From: JBCDIQ01 sp039024295
GTDB taxonomy: Bacteria; Bacteroidota; Bacteroidia; J057
NCBI GenBank assembly: GCA_039024295.1
Contig: JBCDIQ010000031.1
Location: forward strand, 1-25,423
Length of the DNA stretch: 25,423 nucleotides
Direction: 5' to 3'
In this document: positions 16,325 through 22,787 of the stretch, piece after piece
How the letters are laid out: each line of letters starts with the position of its first letter
Numbering within the stretch: position 1 is the first letter of the stretch
The notes under the pieces: generated by a model
The model's input: the letters and a program-made list of their open reading frames with translations, nothing else
Database searches by the model: none
Told to the model about the DNA's origin: nothing
Translations under genes and position numbers: made by a program

Positions 16325-17485
16325 TTATTCCAAGGCATTTTCCAAATCCTCAATCAACACCTCCGGATCTTCCAGCCCCACGTAGAAACGAATCAGGTTC
16401 CAGGGCAAACTGGTGGCACTGTAGTTGCCGTCAGAATCGATGAGAGCAGCAATCGGAAATGCCAAAGACTCATATCCACCCCAGGAACATGCCAGGATGA
16501 AATACTTCAACCTATCACAAAATCGCTCAACATCCCCTAGTTTTTCTGCCTTCAGTAAAATGGAAAACTGACCTGCTGGTGCCTTTATCTGGCGTAGCGC
16601 CAGTTCATACTGAGGAAAGCTTGGATGATGCGGGTAAAGGACCTGGTCCACCTTGGGGTGGTTGGCGAGGAACTCAACTACTTTGGGCGTGGACTCCGCT
16701 ACTCGCTGCATACGTAAGGGCAGGGTTCGAAGGCCACGTAGGATCAGCCAAGCCTCATGCGGAGCCAGAATCCCACCAAGGGTCATAAACTCACTGGCAA
16801 AAATGGCTTCTGCCCGCTCGCGGCTACAGCACAACACCCCTGCTACTAAGTCGCTATGTCCATTCAGGTACTTAGAGGCCGAATGCATCACCATATCAGC
16901 CCCCATGTTGGCAGGTCGCTGGTTCAAAGGCGTTGCATAGCTGTTGTCAATCAAAGTTGCGATACTGTGTTGTTTGGCAATCTCACAAACCGCTTGGATA
17001 TCTTGCAGCTCAAAGGTCATCGAGTTAGGAGACTCCAGGATAAACAGGCGGGTATTGGGGAGAACTGCTGCCCGAAAGTTTTCAGGATCACGTCCGTCTA
17101 CCCAGGTAACGGTTACATGGTACTTAGAGAGGAGCTGATCAAGGAGCTTAAACGTCCAGCTGTACGGTTTCTGGACAGCTACCACATGTTCTCCGCCCTT
17201 TACAGCCGACATCACCGCTGCAGCAATGGCTGCACTGCCACTTCCAAATGTGAGACAAGCCTCCGTTCCTTCGAGGGCAGCGATTTTTTGCTGAAGAATG
17301 GCGACCGTTGGGTTGTGGCCACGGGTGTAAAAAGGCTTGTCCATTTCATGCTTGAGCCCTTCCCGCATAGCGGCCACCGTCTGAAAGGCAAAGTTGCTGC
17401 TTTGCATCAAAGGGGGAGCCACCGCATTGAAATATTGGGAACGTTCTTCTCCAAAATGATTGATGATATGGTCTAGTTCTTTCAT
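16325..17485 (-). CDS. Cys/Met-metabolism PLP enzyme, cystathionine beta-lyase-like
   Basis: PLP-dependent transsulfuration enzyme of 386 residues. Seen: the Tyr-x-Arg phosphate-binding motif YTRGHNPT at 53-60, GSGSAAI at 81-87, Asp180 in IDNSYATP, PLP-lysine Lys205 in HSASKYLNGHSD, and Arg366 in IRFYVGLED for the substrate carboxylate. SWGGYESL at 334-341 is the form known from MetC (cystathionine beta-lyase), while gamma-synthases and gamma-lyases usually have SLGGxE or similar, so beta-elimination of cystathionine to homocysteine, pyruvate and ammonia is the best guess. The usual YGGTYR stacking-tyrosine segment is replaced by QKPYSWTFK, so substrate choice is uncertain; gamma-lyase or another C-S lyase remains possible. 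The ATG overlaps the ridA stop by 4 nt, making a coupled operon. The RidA partner supports a chemistry that releases enamine/imine intermediates. Confidence 0.9.
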   Translation of the reverse strand: MKELDHIINHFGEERSQYFNAVAPPLMQSSNFAFQTVAAMREGLKHEMDKPFYTRGHNPTVAILQQKIAALEGTEACLTFGSGSAAIAAAVMSAVKGGEHVVAVQKPYSWTFKLLDQLLSKYHVTVTWVDGRDPENFRAAVLPNTRLFILESPNSMTFELQDIQAVCEIAKQHSIATLIDNSYATPLNQRPANMGADMVMHSASKYLNGHSDLVAGVLCCSRERAEAIFASEFMTLGGILAPHEAWLILRGLRTLPLRMQRVAESTPKVVEFLANHPKVDQVLYPHHPSFPQYELALRQIKAPAGQFSILLKAEKLGDVERFCDRLKYFILACSWGGYESLAFPIAALIDSDGNYSATSLPWNLIRFYVGLEDPEVLIEDLENALE

Positions 17486-17865
17486 CCTTCCCCAACTGCT
17501 ATGACCGAAATTTCAACTCGAACGTCTTTTGGCAAACGTGACACTTCTACTGTTTCACGTGCTGGGAATGCTTGCTCGAAATAAGAACCATATACCTGAT
17601 TGATCTCCCCAAAATCATTCATGTCTTTCAGGAAAATGGAGGTTTTGACGATGTTGTGGTAGGTCATGCGTTCGGCTTTCAGGACTGCACCAATGTTGTC
17701 CATTACCTGTCGGGTTTCTGCTTCGAGTGAATGGGTTACCATCTCATTCGTAGCAGGGTTGATGGCTATCTGGCCGGATAAAAACATTAGGTTACCCGCT
17801 TTTACCGCCTGGCTGTAAGGGCCGATGGGTGCAGGAGCATCAGATGTTTGGATGATTTCTTTCAT
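17482..17865 (-). CDS. ridA: RidA family reactive-intermediate deaminase
   Basis: Hydrolyses 2-aminoacrylate and related enamines/imines made by PLP enzymes, protecting them from damage. The 127-residue product shows the family pattern: APAPIGPYSQAVKAGNLMFLSGQIA at the N-terminus (motif begins at residue 10), NIVKTSIFLKDMNDF, and Arg103 in FPARETVEVSRLP with Glu118 in VRVEISVIA. That arginine is the signature of active RidA members. Trimer in the cytoplasm by family. It is the first gene of a two-gene operon; its stop overlaps the start of the PLP lyase. A TAGCTTTG promoter element lies about 40 nt upstream of the ATG. Confidence 0.96.
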   Translation of the reverse strand: MKEIIQTSDAPAPIGPYSQAVKAGNLMFLSGQIAINPATNEMVTHSLEAETRQVMDNIGAVLKAERMTYHNIVKTSIFLKDMNDFGEINQVYGSYFEQAFPARETVEVSRLPKDVRVEISVIAVGEG

Positions 17866-17905
17866 AGGAGAGATGGGTAATAGGTTTCAGGAGCTAAAAG
17901 CTATT

Positions 17906-17913
17906 CAAAGCTA
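17906..17913 (-). promoter_or_regulatory. Promoter -7 element for the ridA operon
   Basis: TAGCTTTG on the minus strand is an exact TAnnTTTG match, between the preceding terminator (17946) and ridA, predicting a leader of about 35 nt. No clear TTG at -33. Confidence 0.4.
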
Positions 17914-17945
17914 CAAACTTGCGGGACATGTAAATAGCCCTGAAT

Positions 17946-17974
17946 AAAAAAAGCCATCCATTACGGATGACTTT
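17946..17974 (-). terminator. Intrinsic terminator after the secreted repeat protein gene
   Basis: Minus-strand hairpin: AAAGTCATCC pairs with GGATGGCTTT (one G-T wobble), 5-nt loop, followed by an uninterrupted T-run at 17952-17946. It lies about 30 nt past the stop of the gene at 18005-18649. Confidence 0.85.
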
Positions 17975-18004
17975 CGGTTTATCTGCAACTTCAATTAGGT
18001 TCTC

Positions 18005-18649
18005 TTATCTGTTTTCCAGCGTCTCTGCATCTCCAATGCGTGCGACACTTTCTGCGGACTGGTTTAGGCGTGCTCCCGGCATTTCAATCATAATCCCTGA
18101 AACATCCAGCTCAGAATTATTGATTTGGTTGAATACAGAGGTGTTTTTGAAATTTCCTCCTACCTCACAATAGCTGTAGTTGTTAAACACCCCTTTGTTA
18201 ATGATGTGATGCGCTGTGATAAAGCGGGCTGACATCAGGTTATTGGTGGTCGCGGATTCATGGGCCAAATAGCGTTCTATCACCACCATAGCAGCAACAT
18301 TGTTTTCAAACTTGCCATAATTTATGACTCCGTAAACGCTGATACTGCCGTGATTACTCAAGGCACCAAAAGGCTTAATAATTACACTGCCAGACCCAGA
18401 ATGAAGCATCGCACCCAGCTCCACATTGAGTTCTCCTTCAACCAAAAGATTGGTGCGTTCAAAATTCATATCGGCCTGAATAATTACCCGGTCTCCCAGT
18501 CGGATTTTCTTTCCAGGAAACTCAGGGTACCAGTTTTCTTCATTTTCATAGGACTGATCTTCAGTGCCTAGAAAGAAGTAATCCTTTGCAGAAACAAAAG
18601 AGGGATAAATCAGCAAGGTGGCTAGTAGGATGGAAAAAATTGTTCTCAT
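18005..18649 (-). CDS. Secreted protein with beta-helix-like repeats, unknown function
   Basis: 214 residues with a signal peptide (MRTIFSILLATLLI, then FVSA). ATG 18649 is chosen because it gives this signal; a further 35 upstream codons are open but start with no plausible export signal and would overlap the promoter. The mature part opens with DYFFLGTEDQSYENEENWYP, a pattern seen at the start of many Bacteroidota surface proteins, then LGDRVIIQADMNF. It continues with short strand-turn units rich in Asn/Gly: LLVEGELNVELGAML, GSGSVIIKPFGALSNHGSI, VYGVINYGKFENN, INKGVFNNYSYCEVGGNFKN and NQINNSELDVSGIM. This resembles a small right-handed beta-helix. No sorting domain is recognised. It is divergent from the anchored protein at 18868-19419 and ends in a strong terminator. 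Confidence 0.8.
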   Translation of the reverse strand: MRTIFSILLATLLIYPSFVSAKDYFFLGTEDQSYENEENWYPEFPGKKIRLGDRVIIQADMNFERTNLLVEGELNVELGAMLHSGSGSVIIKPFGALSNHGSISVYGVINYGKFENNVAAMVVIERYLAHESATTNNLMSARFITAHHIINKGVFNNYSYCEVGGNFKNTSVFNQINNSELDVSGIMIEMPGARLNQSAESVARIGDAETLENR

Positions 18650-18685
18650 GTATGATTGGTCTGTTCGGTCGATTAATTCGATGGT

Positions 18686-18693
18686 CAAAAGTA
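18686..18693 (-). promoter_or_regulatory. Promoter -7 element for the secreted repeat protein gene
   Basis: Minus-strand TACTTTTG, an exact TAnnTTTG match, 37 nt upstream of ATG 18649. A TTG lies 25 nt further upstream (18721-18719), a little longer than usual. Confidence 0.45.
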
Positions 18694-18835
18694 GCTTGAA
18701 CCAGTAAAAAAATAAATTCAATTTGGTTACATACATTTCAAAGATTATCCACATTGTGAATAAAAATATAGAAGTAGGTGCTTTTGTCTGTTATGTATAA
18801 ATTAAAGTTCAATAATTTATTTTTTCATAAAAACG

Positions 18836-18843
18836 TATTTTTG
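18836..18843 (+). promoter_or_regulatory. Promoter -7 element that favours ATG 18868 for the next gene
   Basis: TATTTTTG is an exact TAnnTTTG match 24 nt before ATG 18868. Its place inside the upstream open frame argues that the longer versions starting at 18778 or 18793 are not used. Confidence 0.4.
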
Positions 18844-18867
18844 TCGTCAAGAAATATATACTCTTCT

Positions 18868-19419
18868 ATGCCAAAAAGTACTAATCGAAACCAACCTCAG
18901 GTTCAGAATCGTCTTCGCCATAATATGCATCAGTGGGTAGGAGGAGGCGTAATGATAGCTGCCTTAATCTTTGCAGTCTCATTTTCTCCTTCGCTAAATC
19001 CCTTTAAATCAGCTACTACCATGAATGTGGTACAAGGCCATGTTTTTCTGGACATCAATAGAAATGGGGTGTTGGACTATGGCGAACCTCTGGCGGATAG
19101 TGTGAAAATCCGCATTTTTATTGATATGGATAAGGACGGATTAGCAGGGCCTGGTGATCAACTCGTTGATTCCTTGTATACAAATGAACAAGGGATGTAC
19201 GAATGGTATACCTTTAAAAGCGCAACACTTGTGATAGATATTGATGAAGAGTCTCTTCCTGGGAAAGGGGAAGTATTTACCCATGATGACGTCTCGACAG
19301 ATTTATCAGAAGAAAAAGGGGGACAATTTATACGAGACAACAACATTGGGCTACAGATCAAGCTGCCTGATACCCGGCTACACTCAATGGAAGCGAAAAG
19401 AACCCCTGTCCAGCCCTGA
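18868..19419 (+). CDS. Membrane-anchored protein with SdrD/Cna-B-like, Ca-binding-type motif
   Basis: 183 residues. After a basic 22-residue N-terminus a single hydrophobic segment (WVGGGVMIAALIFAVSFSPS, about 23-42) acts as anchor or uncleaved signal, putting the rest in the periplasm. Residues 55-130 look like one SdrD/Cna-B-type beta-sandwich: VVQGHVFLDINRNGVLDYGE, with an Asp-x-Asn-x-Asn-Gly-x-x-Asp loop at 62-73 like Ca-binding loops, then a second Asp-rich loop DMDKDGLAGPGDQ at 86-98 and DSLYTNEQGMYEWYTF. The C-terminal tail is charged. Such modules usually come as repeats in long surface proteins; here there is only one. The ATG choice is supported by the promoter element at 18836. It ends 2 nt from the opposing gene's stop. 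Function unknown. Confidence 0.75.
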   Translation: MPKSTNRNQPQVQNRLRHNMHQWVGGGVMIAALIFAVSFSPSLNPFKSATTMNVVQGHVFLDINRNGVLDYGEPLADSVKIRIFIDMDKDGLAGPGDQLVDSLYTNEQGMYEWYTFKSATLVIDIDEESLPGKGEVFTHDDVSTDLSEEKGGQFIRDNNIGLQIKLPDTRLHSMEAKRTPVQP

Positions 19420-19421
19420 TC

Positions 19422-19697
19422 CTAAGAGGAAGTAAATACCCTTTTAAACCAACGGCCTATCTTTTTCTGCTTCTCCCAAAAATAATCATACTTCCCAAAA
19501 ATATAGGCGTACCCTAACAGCAATACCTGGTAGATCGGAGTGATCAGGAGGATATACACAAGTACATAGGCCAGGTTCCAGCCGCGCTCTAACCCCGTAA
19601 GAGGCATAAGCCATCGTGCTACTATTGCTGCCGTACTTCCGGTTACAGCAAACACCAGCAAAATAACGAGGTAGTCCTTAGGTTTTTGGTCTTTCAT
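19422..19697 (-). CDS. Small membrane protein, Bacteroidota-type (possibly DUF6787)
   Basis: 91 residues with two predicted transmembrane helices (YLVILLVFAVTGSTAAIVA, about 9-27, and LAYVLVYILLITPIYQVLLL, about 42-61). A conserved-looking aromatic tail follows: YAYIFGKYDYFWEKQKKIGRWF. From memory, the pattern of VFAITGS in helix 1, PIYQVLL in helix 2, then FG-x-x-x-FFW-x-x-EKK matches a short Bacteroidota family that I believe is labelled DUF6787; this needs a profile search. No catalytic residues are evident. ATG 19697 is the only good start. Tail-to-tail with the preceding gene, 2 nt between stops. Confidence 0.8.
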   Translation of the reverse strand: MKDQKPKDYLVILLVFAVTGSTAAIVARWLMPLTGLERGWNLAYVLVYILLITPIYQVLLLGYAYIFGKYDYFWEKQKKIGRWFKRVFTSS

Positions 19698-19874
19698 GAC
19701 ACGCTAGCTCAGGCTGTAAGTTAAACATTCTTCTCCCTAAAACCTGATTTTTAGGTGCTTTGTTAGCAGTCAATCTAAATCAGTTGAACACTTCGTAGGT
19801 GATGTTATACGGATACAGTCATTCTTTGAACACGAAATGTCCCATCCAGTTTTATCATCAATATCTTTTGCACT

Positions 19875-20180
19875 ATGAAGCATTCAATTGTTACCCTACT
19901 AATCATGGGCTTTCTAATGATAGGAAGCATGTTTGCCGTCCCTTTTACCCTTCGGAACGGTTCTGCGAAGTCAATTCCCCTCAGGATTCCAGGGGTAATG
20001 AATCCCAATCTTTCCCCCATGTCTAACAGTGGCGTGGACTTGGCTGTGGGACAAAAGGTGTTTTTCAGGCACCGCGGAAAGAAATACCTCTTGTTTGTGG
20101 TAGATGAAAGCTTTTATGGCAAAAAAGTAATGGTCAACCGTGTGATCGCCAAACGAAAAAAGGAGTTGGGGCTGAAATAG
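19875..20180 (+). CDS. Small secreted protein of unknown function
   Basis: 101 residues: signal peptide (MKHSIVTLLIMGFLMIGSMF, cleavage near AVP), then a basic mature domain of about 80 residues with SIPLRIPGVMNPNLSPMSNS, GVDLAVGQKVFFRHRGKKYL and VDESFYGKKVMVNRVIAKRK. It is strongly basic, with no cysteines, and predicted all-beta with a C-terminal helix. I have an impression of similar short proteins in other Bacteroidota but no name. TATCTTTTG, a near match to the -7 box, lies 12 nt before the ATG. Its stop is 3 nt from that of the methyltransferase gene on the other strand. Confidence 0.75.
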   Translation: MKHSIVTLLIMGFLMIGSMFAVPFTLRNGSAKSIPLRIPGVMNPNLSPMSNSGVDLAVGQKVFFRHRGKKYLLFVVDESFYGKKVMVNRVIAKRKKELGLK

Positions 20181-20183
20181 GTG

Positions 20184-20978
20184 CTATCCAACTTTTTCCA
20201 CTACCAATGAATAAAGCATGGGCAGTTTGTCTTCCATGTGTTTGATCCTATACCTGCTGGGACCTATCTCCTCTAATTCTGAGAAGCACGGATAGGGAGA
20301 GAAGGGATACTCTTGGAAGTCAACGATGCTTAGCCCTTGTTGGAGCAAGGCACCCATGACCTCGGCCAATGGATGATTCCAACTTATAGCGGGATTGGCA
20401 ATTGCTGCAGCATTTTCTGCATAGGTTCCCTCCGTTAATTCGGAAATAGGTTCATCATTAAAGTAGCTGTACTGTACATGGGTGAATTTGTCATCAAACA
20501 TCCAGACAACAGGATGAAATTCTACCAGTAACAATTTCCCTCCTGGCTTTAAAAAATGATGAACTACCTCTGCCCATTTGCTCATGTCTGGTAGCCAGCC
20601 AATGGTCCCATAGGTAGAGAATACCCAATCGTATTGTTTGGAATGAACCGCTGGAAGCCCCAAGATATCACATTGGATAAATTGGGCTGGGAGCGATAGC
20701 TGGTCCTTAAGGGTCTGCGCGGCTTTGATGGCTTCATCAGAAAGATCAACTCCAGTAACATGGGCACCCATCCTGGCCAATGACAGGCTGTCCTGACCAA
20801 AGTGACACTGCAAGTGTAAAATCTCCTTCCCCTGAATTTCTCCCAACAAGGAAAGCTCAACTTCCCTTAGAGAAGTTGCTCCCTCCATAAAGCCTTGGAG
20901 GTTGTAAAAATCTGATTGCAAGTGGACGGCAACTTTGTCATTCCACAGTTTTCGATTGATATCAAGGTAATCTTCCAT
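20184..20978 (-). CDS. Class I SAM-dependent methyltransferase
   Basis: 264 residues with the Rossmann-like methyltransferase fold: motif I ILHLQCHFGQDSLSLARMGA at 53-72, acidic Asp78 at the end of strand 2 (VTGVDLSDEAI), motif II region QCDILGLP with DWVFSTYGTIGW, and motif III LKPGGKLLLVEFHP. This is the Methyltransf_11/25 type that usually methylates small molecules; the substrate cannot be told. ATG 20978 is chosen: a longer open frame reaches 21083, but that part runs through the terminator of the yceI-like gene and has no methyltransferase features. The start lies 33 nt past that terminator, so the promoter must be very short or overlap it. Confidence 0.9.
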   Translation of the reverse strand: MEDYLDINRKLWNDKVAVHLQSDFYNLQGFMEGATSLREVELSLLGEIQGKEILHLQCHFGQDSLSLARMGAHVTGVDLSDEAIKAAQTLKDQLSLPAQFIQCDILGLPAVHSKQYDWVFSTYGTIGWLPDMSKWAEVVHHFLKPGGKLLLVEFHPVVWMFDDKFTHVQYSYFNDEPISELTEGTYAENAAAIANPAISWNHPLAEVMGALLQQGLSIVDFQEYPFSPYPCFSELEEIGPSRYRIKHMEDKLPMLYSLVVEKVG

Positions 20979-21010
20979 GCGGAGATAGGAGGAAATTTTC
21001 TGGAAATTAT

Positions 21011-21044
21011 AAAAAAATTCGCGAGTACCTGTGTACCCGCGAAT
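21011..21044 (-). terminator. Intrinsic terminator after the yceI-like gene
   Basis: 12-position stem with one mismatch (ATTCGCG-GTAC arms, 21017-21028 with 21033-21044, 4-nt loop), followed on the minus strand by TTTTTTTATAATTT. Confidence 0.9.
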
Positions 21045-21065
21045 CCATGAAAAAGAAACACCTCT

Positions 21066-21108
21066 AAAAAAACCCTCCTCCAAACGTCCATATAGGACGG
21101 TTGTTGGA
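21066..21108 (-). terminator. First, weaker terminator-like hairpin after the yceI-like gene
   Basis: Stem-loop at 21079-21108 (CAAACGTCC opposite GGACGGTTG, one mismatch, extended by TCCAA/TTGGA), then on the minus strand GGAGGG and seven T. It lies 16 nt past the stop codon, making a tandem terminator with 21011-21044. Confidence 0.45.
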
Positions 21109-21123
21109 ACACTTGCTTTATCT

Positions 21124-21735
21124 TTAAGAGGCCTCAGTTACCAAATTAACCTTGAGGGTAAACTCATCATAAATGGTTTTATCACCGAGGTTATCAAAAA
21201 AGCTTCCTGAGCCATAGCGTACATCAAAATCTGTACGGTCAATTACAATTTCAGCGTTGCCAGTAACCTTCTTGTCCTCTTCTTTCGCGGTAGCATAGAA
21301 CTTTATTTCTTTGGTAGCCTCTTTGATGGTAAGGTTACCAATTACCTTATATTTATCAGGAGTTCCTTGTGCGTAAACTTTTGTTATCTCCAATACAGCT
21401 TCTGGGTGGCTCTCAACCCCAAAAAAATCAGGAGACTTTAAGTGGCCTTCCAGTTTTGCGCGATAATCAGCATTTTCCAGGTCAGTACACACAATGGAGG
21501 TCATATCTACGATGATTTTCCCGCCAGTAAGTTTTCCATCCTCATAGTTGAGGTTCCCAGACTTGATATTGATGGTGCCAAAGTGTTCTCCGGTAACCTT
21601 CTCACCTTTCCATTCAACTTTGCTTTCCTTGGTGTTAACGGTATAATTGGTTTTCACCAAAGGACTAGCAGTAAATCCAAAGGCAATTACAGCTAAAACA
21701 GCGACGATGCTTAATGACAGCTTGTTGATTCTCAT
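21124..21735 (-). CDS. YceI-like periplasmic lipid-binding protein
   Basis: 203 residues with a signal peptide (MRINKLSLSIVAVLAVIAFG, cleavage near residue 24). The mature part is the YceI lipocalin-like barrel: YTVNTKESKVEWKGEKVTGE, HFGTINIKSGNLNYEDGKL, then GGKIIVDMTSIVCTDLEN, GHLKSPDFFGVESHPEAVLE, GNLTIKEATKEIKF, and IDRTDFDVRYGSG near the end. Family members bind isoprenoid quinones or similar lipids in the periplasm; ligand here unknown. It lies 116 nt downstream of a marR-type gene in the same direction, with a palindromic operator candidate between, so control by that regulator is likely. Tandem terminators follow, so it ends its transcript. Confidence 0.94.
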   Translation of the reverse strand: MRINKLSLSIVAVLAVIAFGFTASPLVKTNYTVNTKESKVEWKGEKVTGEHFGTINIKSGNLNYEDGKLTGGKIIVDMTSIVCTDLENADYRAKLEGHLKSPDFFGVESHPEAVLEITKVYAQGTPDKYKVIGNLTIKEATKEIKFYATAKEEDKKVTGNAEIVIDRTDFDVRYGSGSFFDNLGDKTIYDEFTLKVNLVTEAS

Positions 21736-21770
21736 GATTGGTTGAAATTAGTGGTAATGAATCAGTACAT

Positions 21771-21788
21771 TTATTGTTCATACAATAA
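21771..21788. promoter_or_regulatory. Candidate MarR operator upstream of the yceI-like gene
   Basis: 18-bp inverted repeat TTATTGT-tcat-ACAATAA, perfect over 7+7, 36 nt upstream of the ATG. AT-rich dyads of this size are typical MarR targets. The segment TTCATACAATA recurs with one change (TTCATACGATA, minus strand) immediately upstream of the marR start at 22322. Confidence 0.45.
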
Positions 21789-21851
21789 TTTCGATATAAA
21801 AATAGTAGAAGTTCAATTTCTGAAAAGTCTTTCAACTGACAGTTGCTGCAA

Positions 21852-22322
21852 TTATTGATATTTTTCTGCACAGCAACTCCTCATTTTTTCCATCAGGTCA
21901 CTGACTGTCTTTACTTCAGCATCCGTTAGAGAGGAAAAAATATCTGCAAACTCGTCCTGAACTCCATCTAGTGTTTTGAGTAGGTCCAGGCCCTTTTCAG
22001 TAATGAGTACTTCTACTTGCCTCCGGTCACGCGGACATTCGGTTCTGTTAACAAATCCTTTTTGACGAAGGCGCTCTACTAGACGGGATGCATTTGAACT
22101 TCTATCCAGCATACGTTCGGTGAGCACTCCCAGATTAGCAGGATTGGGGTATTGCCCCCTCAAAATGCGCAAAACGTTGTATTGGGGAAGAGAAATCCCG
22201 TAAGGTTTGAGCATACGAGTCTGAACGCCTACCAACCAATTGTTGGTAAACATAACATTAAGAACTGCCTTCTGACGAAGGTTGTCAAAACGTTTTTGTT
22301 TTATGGCATCTTCAAGTTTCAT
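21852..22322 (-). CDS. MarR family transcriptional regulator
   Basis: 156 residues with the winged-helix layout: N-terminal dimer helices (AVLNVMFTNNWLVGVQTRML), HTH region ISLPQYNVLRILRGQYPNPA to LDRSSNASRLVERLRQKGFV (about residues 43-90), and the wing CPRDRRQVEVLITEKGLDLL with the DRRQ signature of the family. C-terminal dimer helix ends in CCAEKYQ; the paired cysteines could be redox-active, though this is only a guess. ATG 22322 is clear. It probably controls itself and the yceI-like gene downstream. The 465-bp spacer upstream contains a REP-like element. Confidence 0.94.
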   Translation of the reverse strand: MKLEDAIKQKRFDNLRQKAVLNVMFTNNWLVGVQTRMLKPYGISLPQYNVLRILRGQYPNPANLGVLTERMLDRSSNASRLVERLRQKGFVNRTECPRDRRQVEVLITEKGLDLLKTLDGVQDEFADIFSSLTDAEVKTVSDLMEKMRSCCAEKYQ

Positions 22323-22787
22323 ATCGTATGAAAATAATTACGTGTAGGTACATTAAATGTTTAAGCTTTTTTTCATTTTATTGATATATAACTACTGTCA
22401 TATTTGCTAATATATTGCTTATTAGTTCTTTATGGAAGTTATTCTCTTTTAGGATCAGGAAAAAAATAAGATTTCGATTTGGCGCAGAGATTTTGAGGAT
22501 AGACAACGAAGAATTGGGATTCAAGGGACCCAATTCTGAGTGAAAATAGCCCCGTAAACGGGATCATAGACGCGCTATTTGAGCATTTTTTACGAAGTAT
22601 AGACTCAAATCTCTGATCCCGGCTAAACCGGGGAGATCAAGTCAAAACAGCCAAATTATTTTTAGACTGACCCTTAGGTAAAAACTGATAAGTTGAAAGT
22701 TGGCATTGACTACCATCTTAACTTGCCGGAACCTATATCGTTTGCAAGCACGCTGCCTCTAACATGCCTAACAAAAAGCAGGAATAA
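22323..22787. other. 465-bp spacer without genes
   Basis: No credible coding frame on either strand. The marR-proximal part (22323-22450) is AT-rich and should hold the marR promoter, including a near-palindrome ACATT-A-AATGT at 22350-22360. The middle (22452-22633) is a cluster of inverted repeats, listed separately. The rest (22634-22787) shows nothing recognisable and no strong terminator for the gene ending at 22788. Confidence 0.6.
22452..22633. repeat. REP-like composite inverted element / structured RNA region
   Basis: Two diverged units face each other. Unit A (22550-22583): hairpin CCCG-TAAA-CGGG, then ATCATAGA, ending ATTTGAG. Unit B (22604-22633, inverted) read on the minus strand: CCCGG-TTTAG-CCGGG, then ATCAGAG, ending ATTTGAG. 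The ATTTGAG/CTCAAAT ends form a 7-bp stem around a 20-nt centre. A third degenerate unit is direct: GGATCAG at 22452-22458 and CAGAGATTTTGAG at 22485-22497, the latter able to pair with CTCAAATCTCTG at 22604-22615. Between them lies a perfect hairpin (GAATTGGG 22511-22518 with CCCAATTC 22529-22536). No transposase or RAYT gene is nearby. Confidence 0.55.

Noticed and set aside
18650..18754. Longer N-terminus for the secreted repeat protein
   Set aside because: Would bury the signal peptide 35 residues inside and overlap the TACTTTTG promoter element.
18778..18867. GTG or ATG starts upstream of 18868 for the anchored protein
   Set aside because: The exact -7 promoter element at 18836-18843 lies inside this stretch, and the added residues look like non-coding AT-rich sequence.
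20979..21083. Longer N-terminus for the methyltransferase
   Set aside because: The extra 35 codons cross the terminator of the yceI-like gene and show no family similarity; ATG 20978 begins the expected sequence.
22452..22633. Known riboswitch or T-box upstream of marR
   Set aside because: None of the conserved cores I know (SAM, cobalamin, TPP, T-box) is present; the mirrored units fit a repeat element better.
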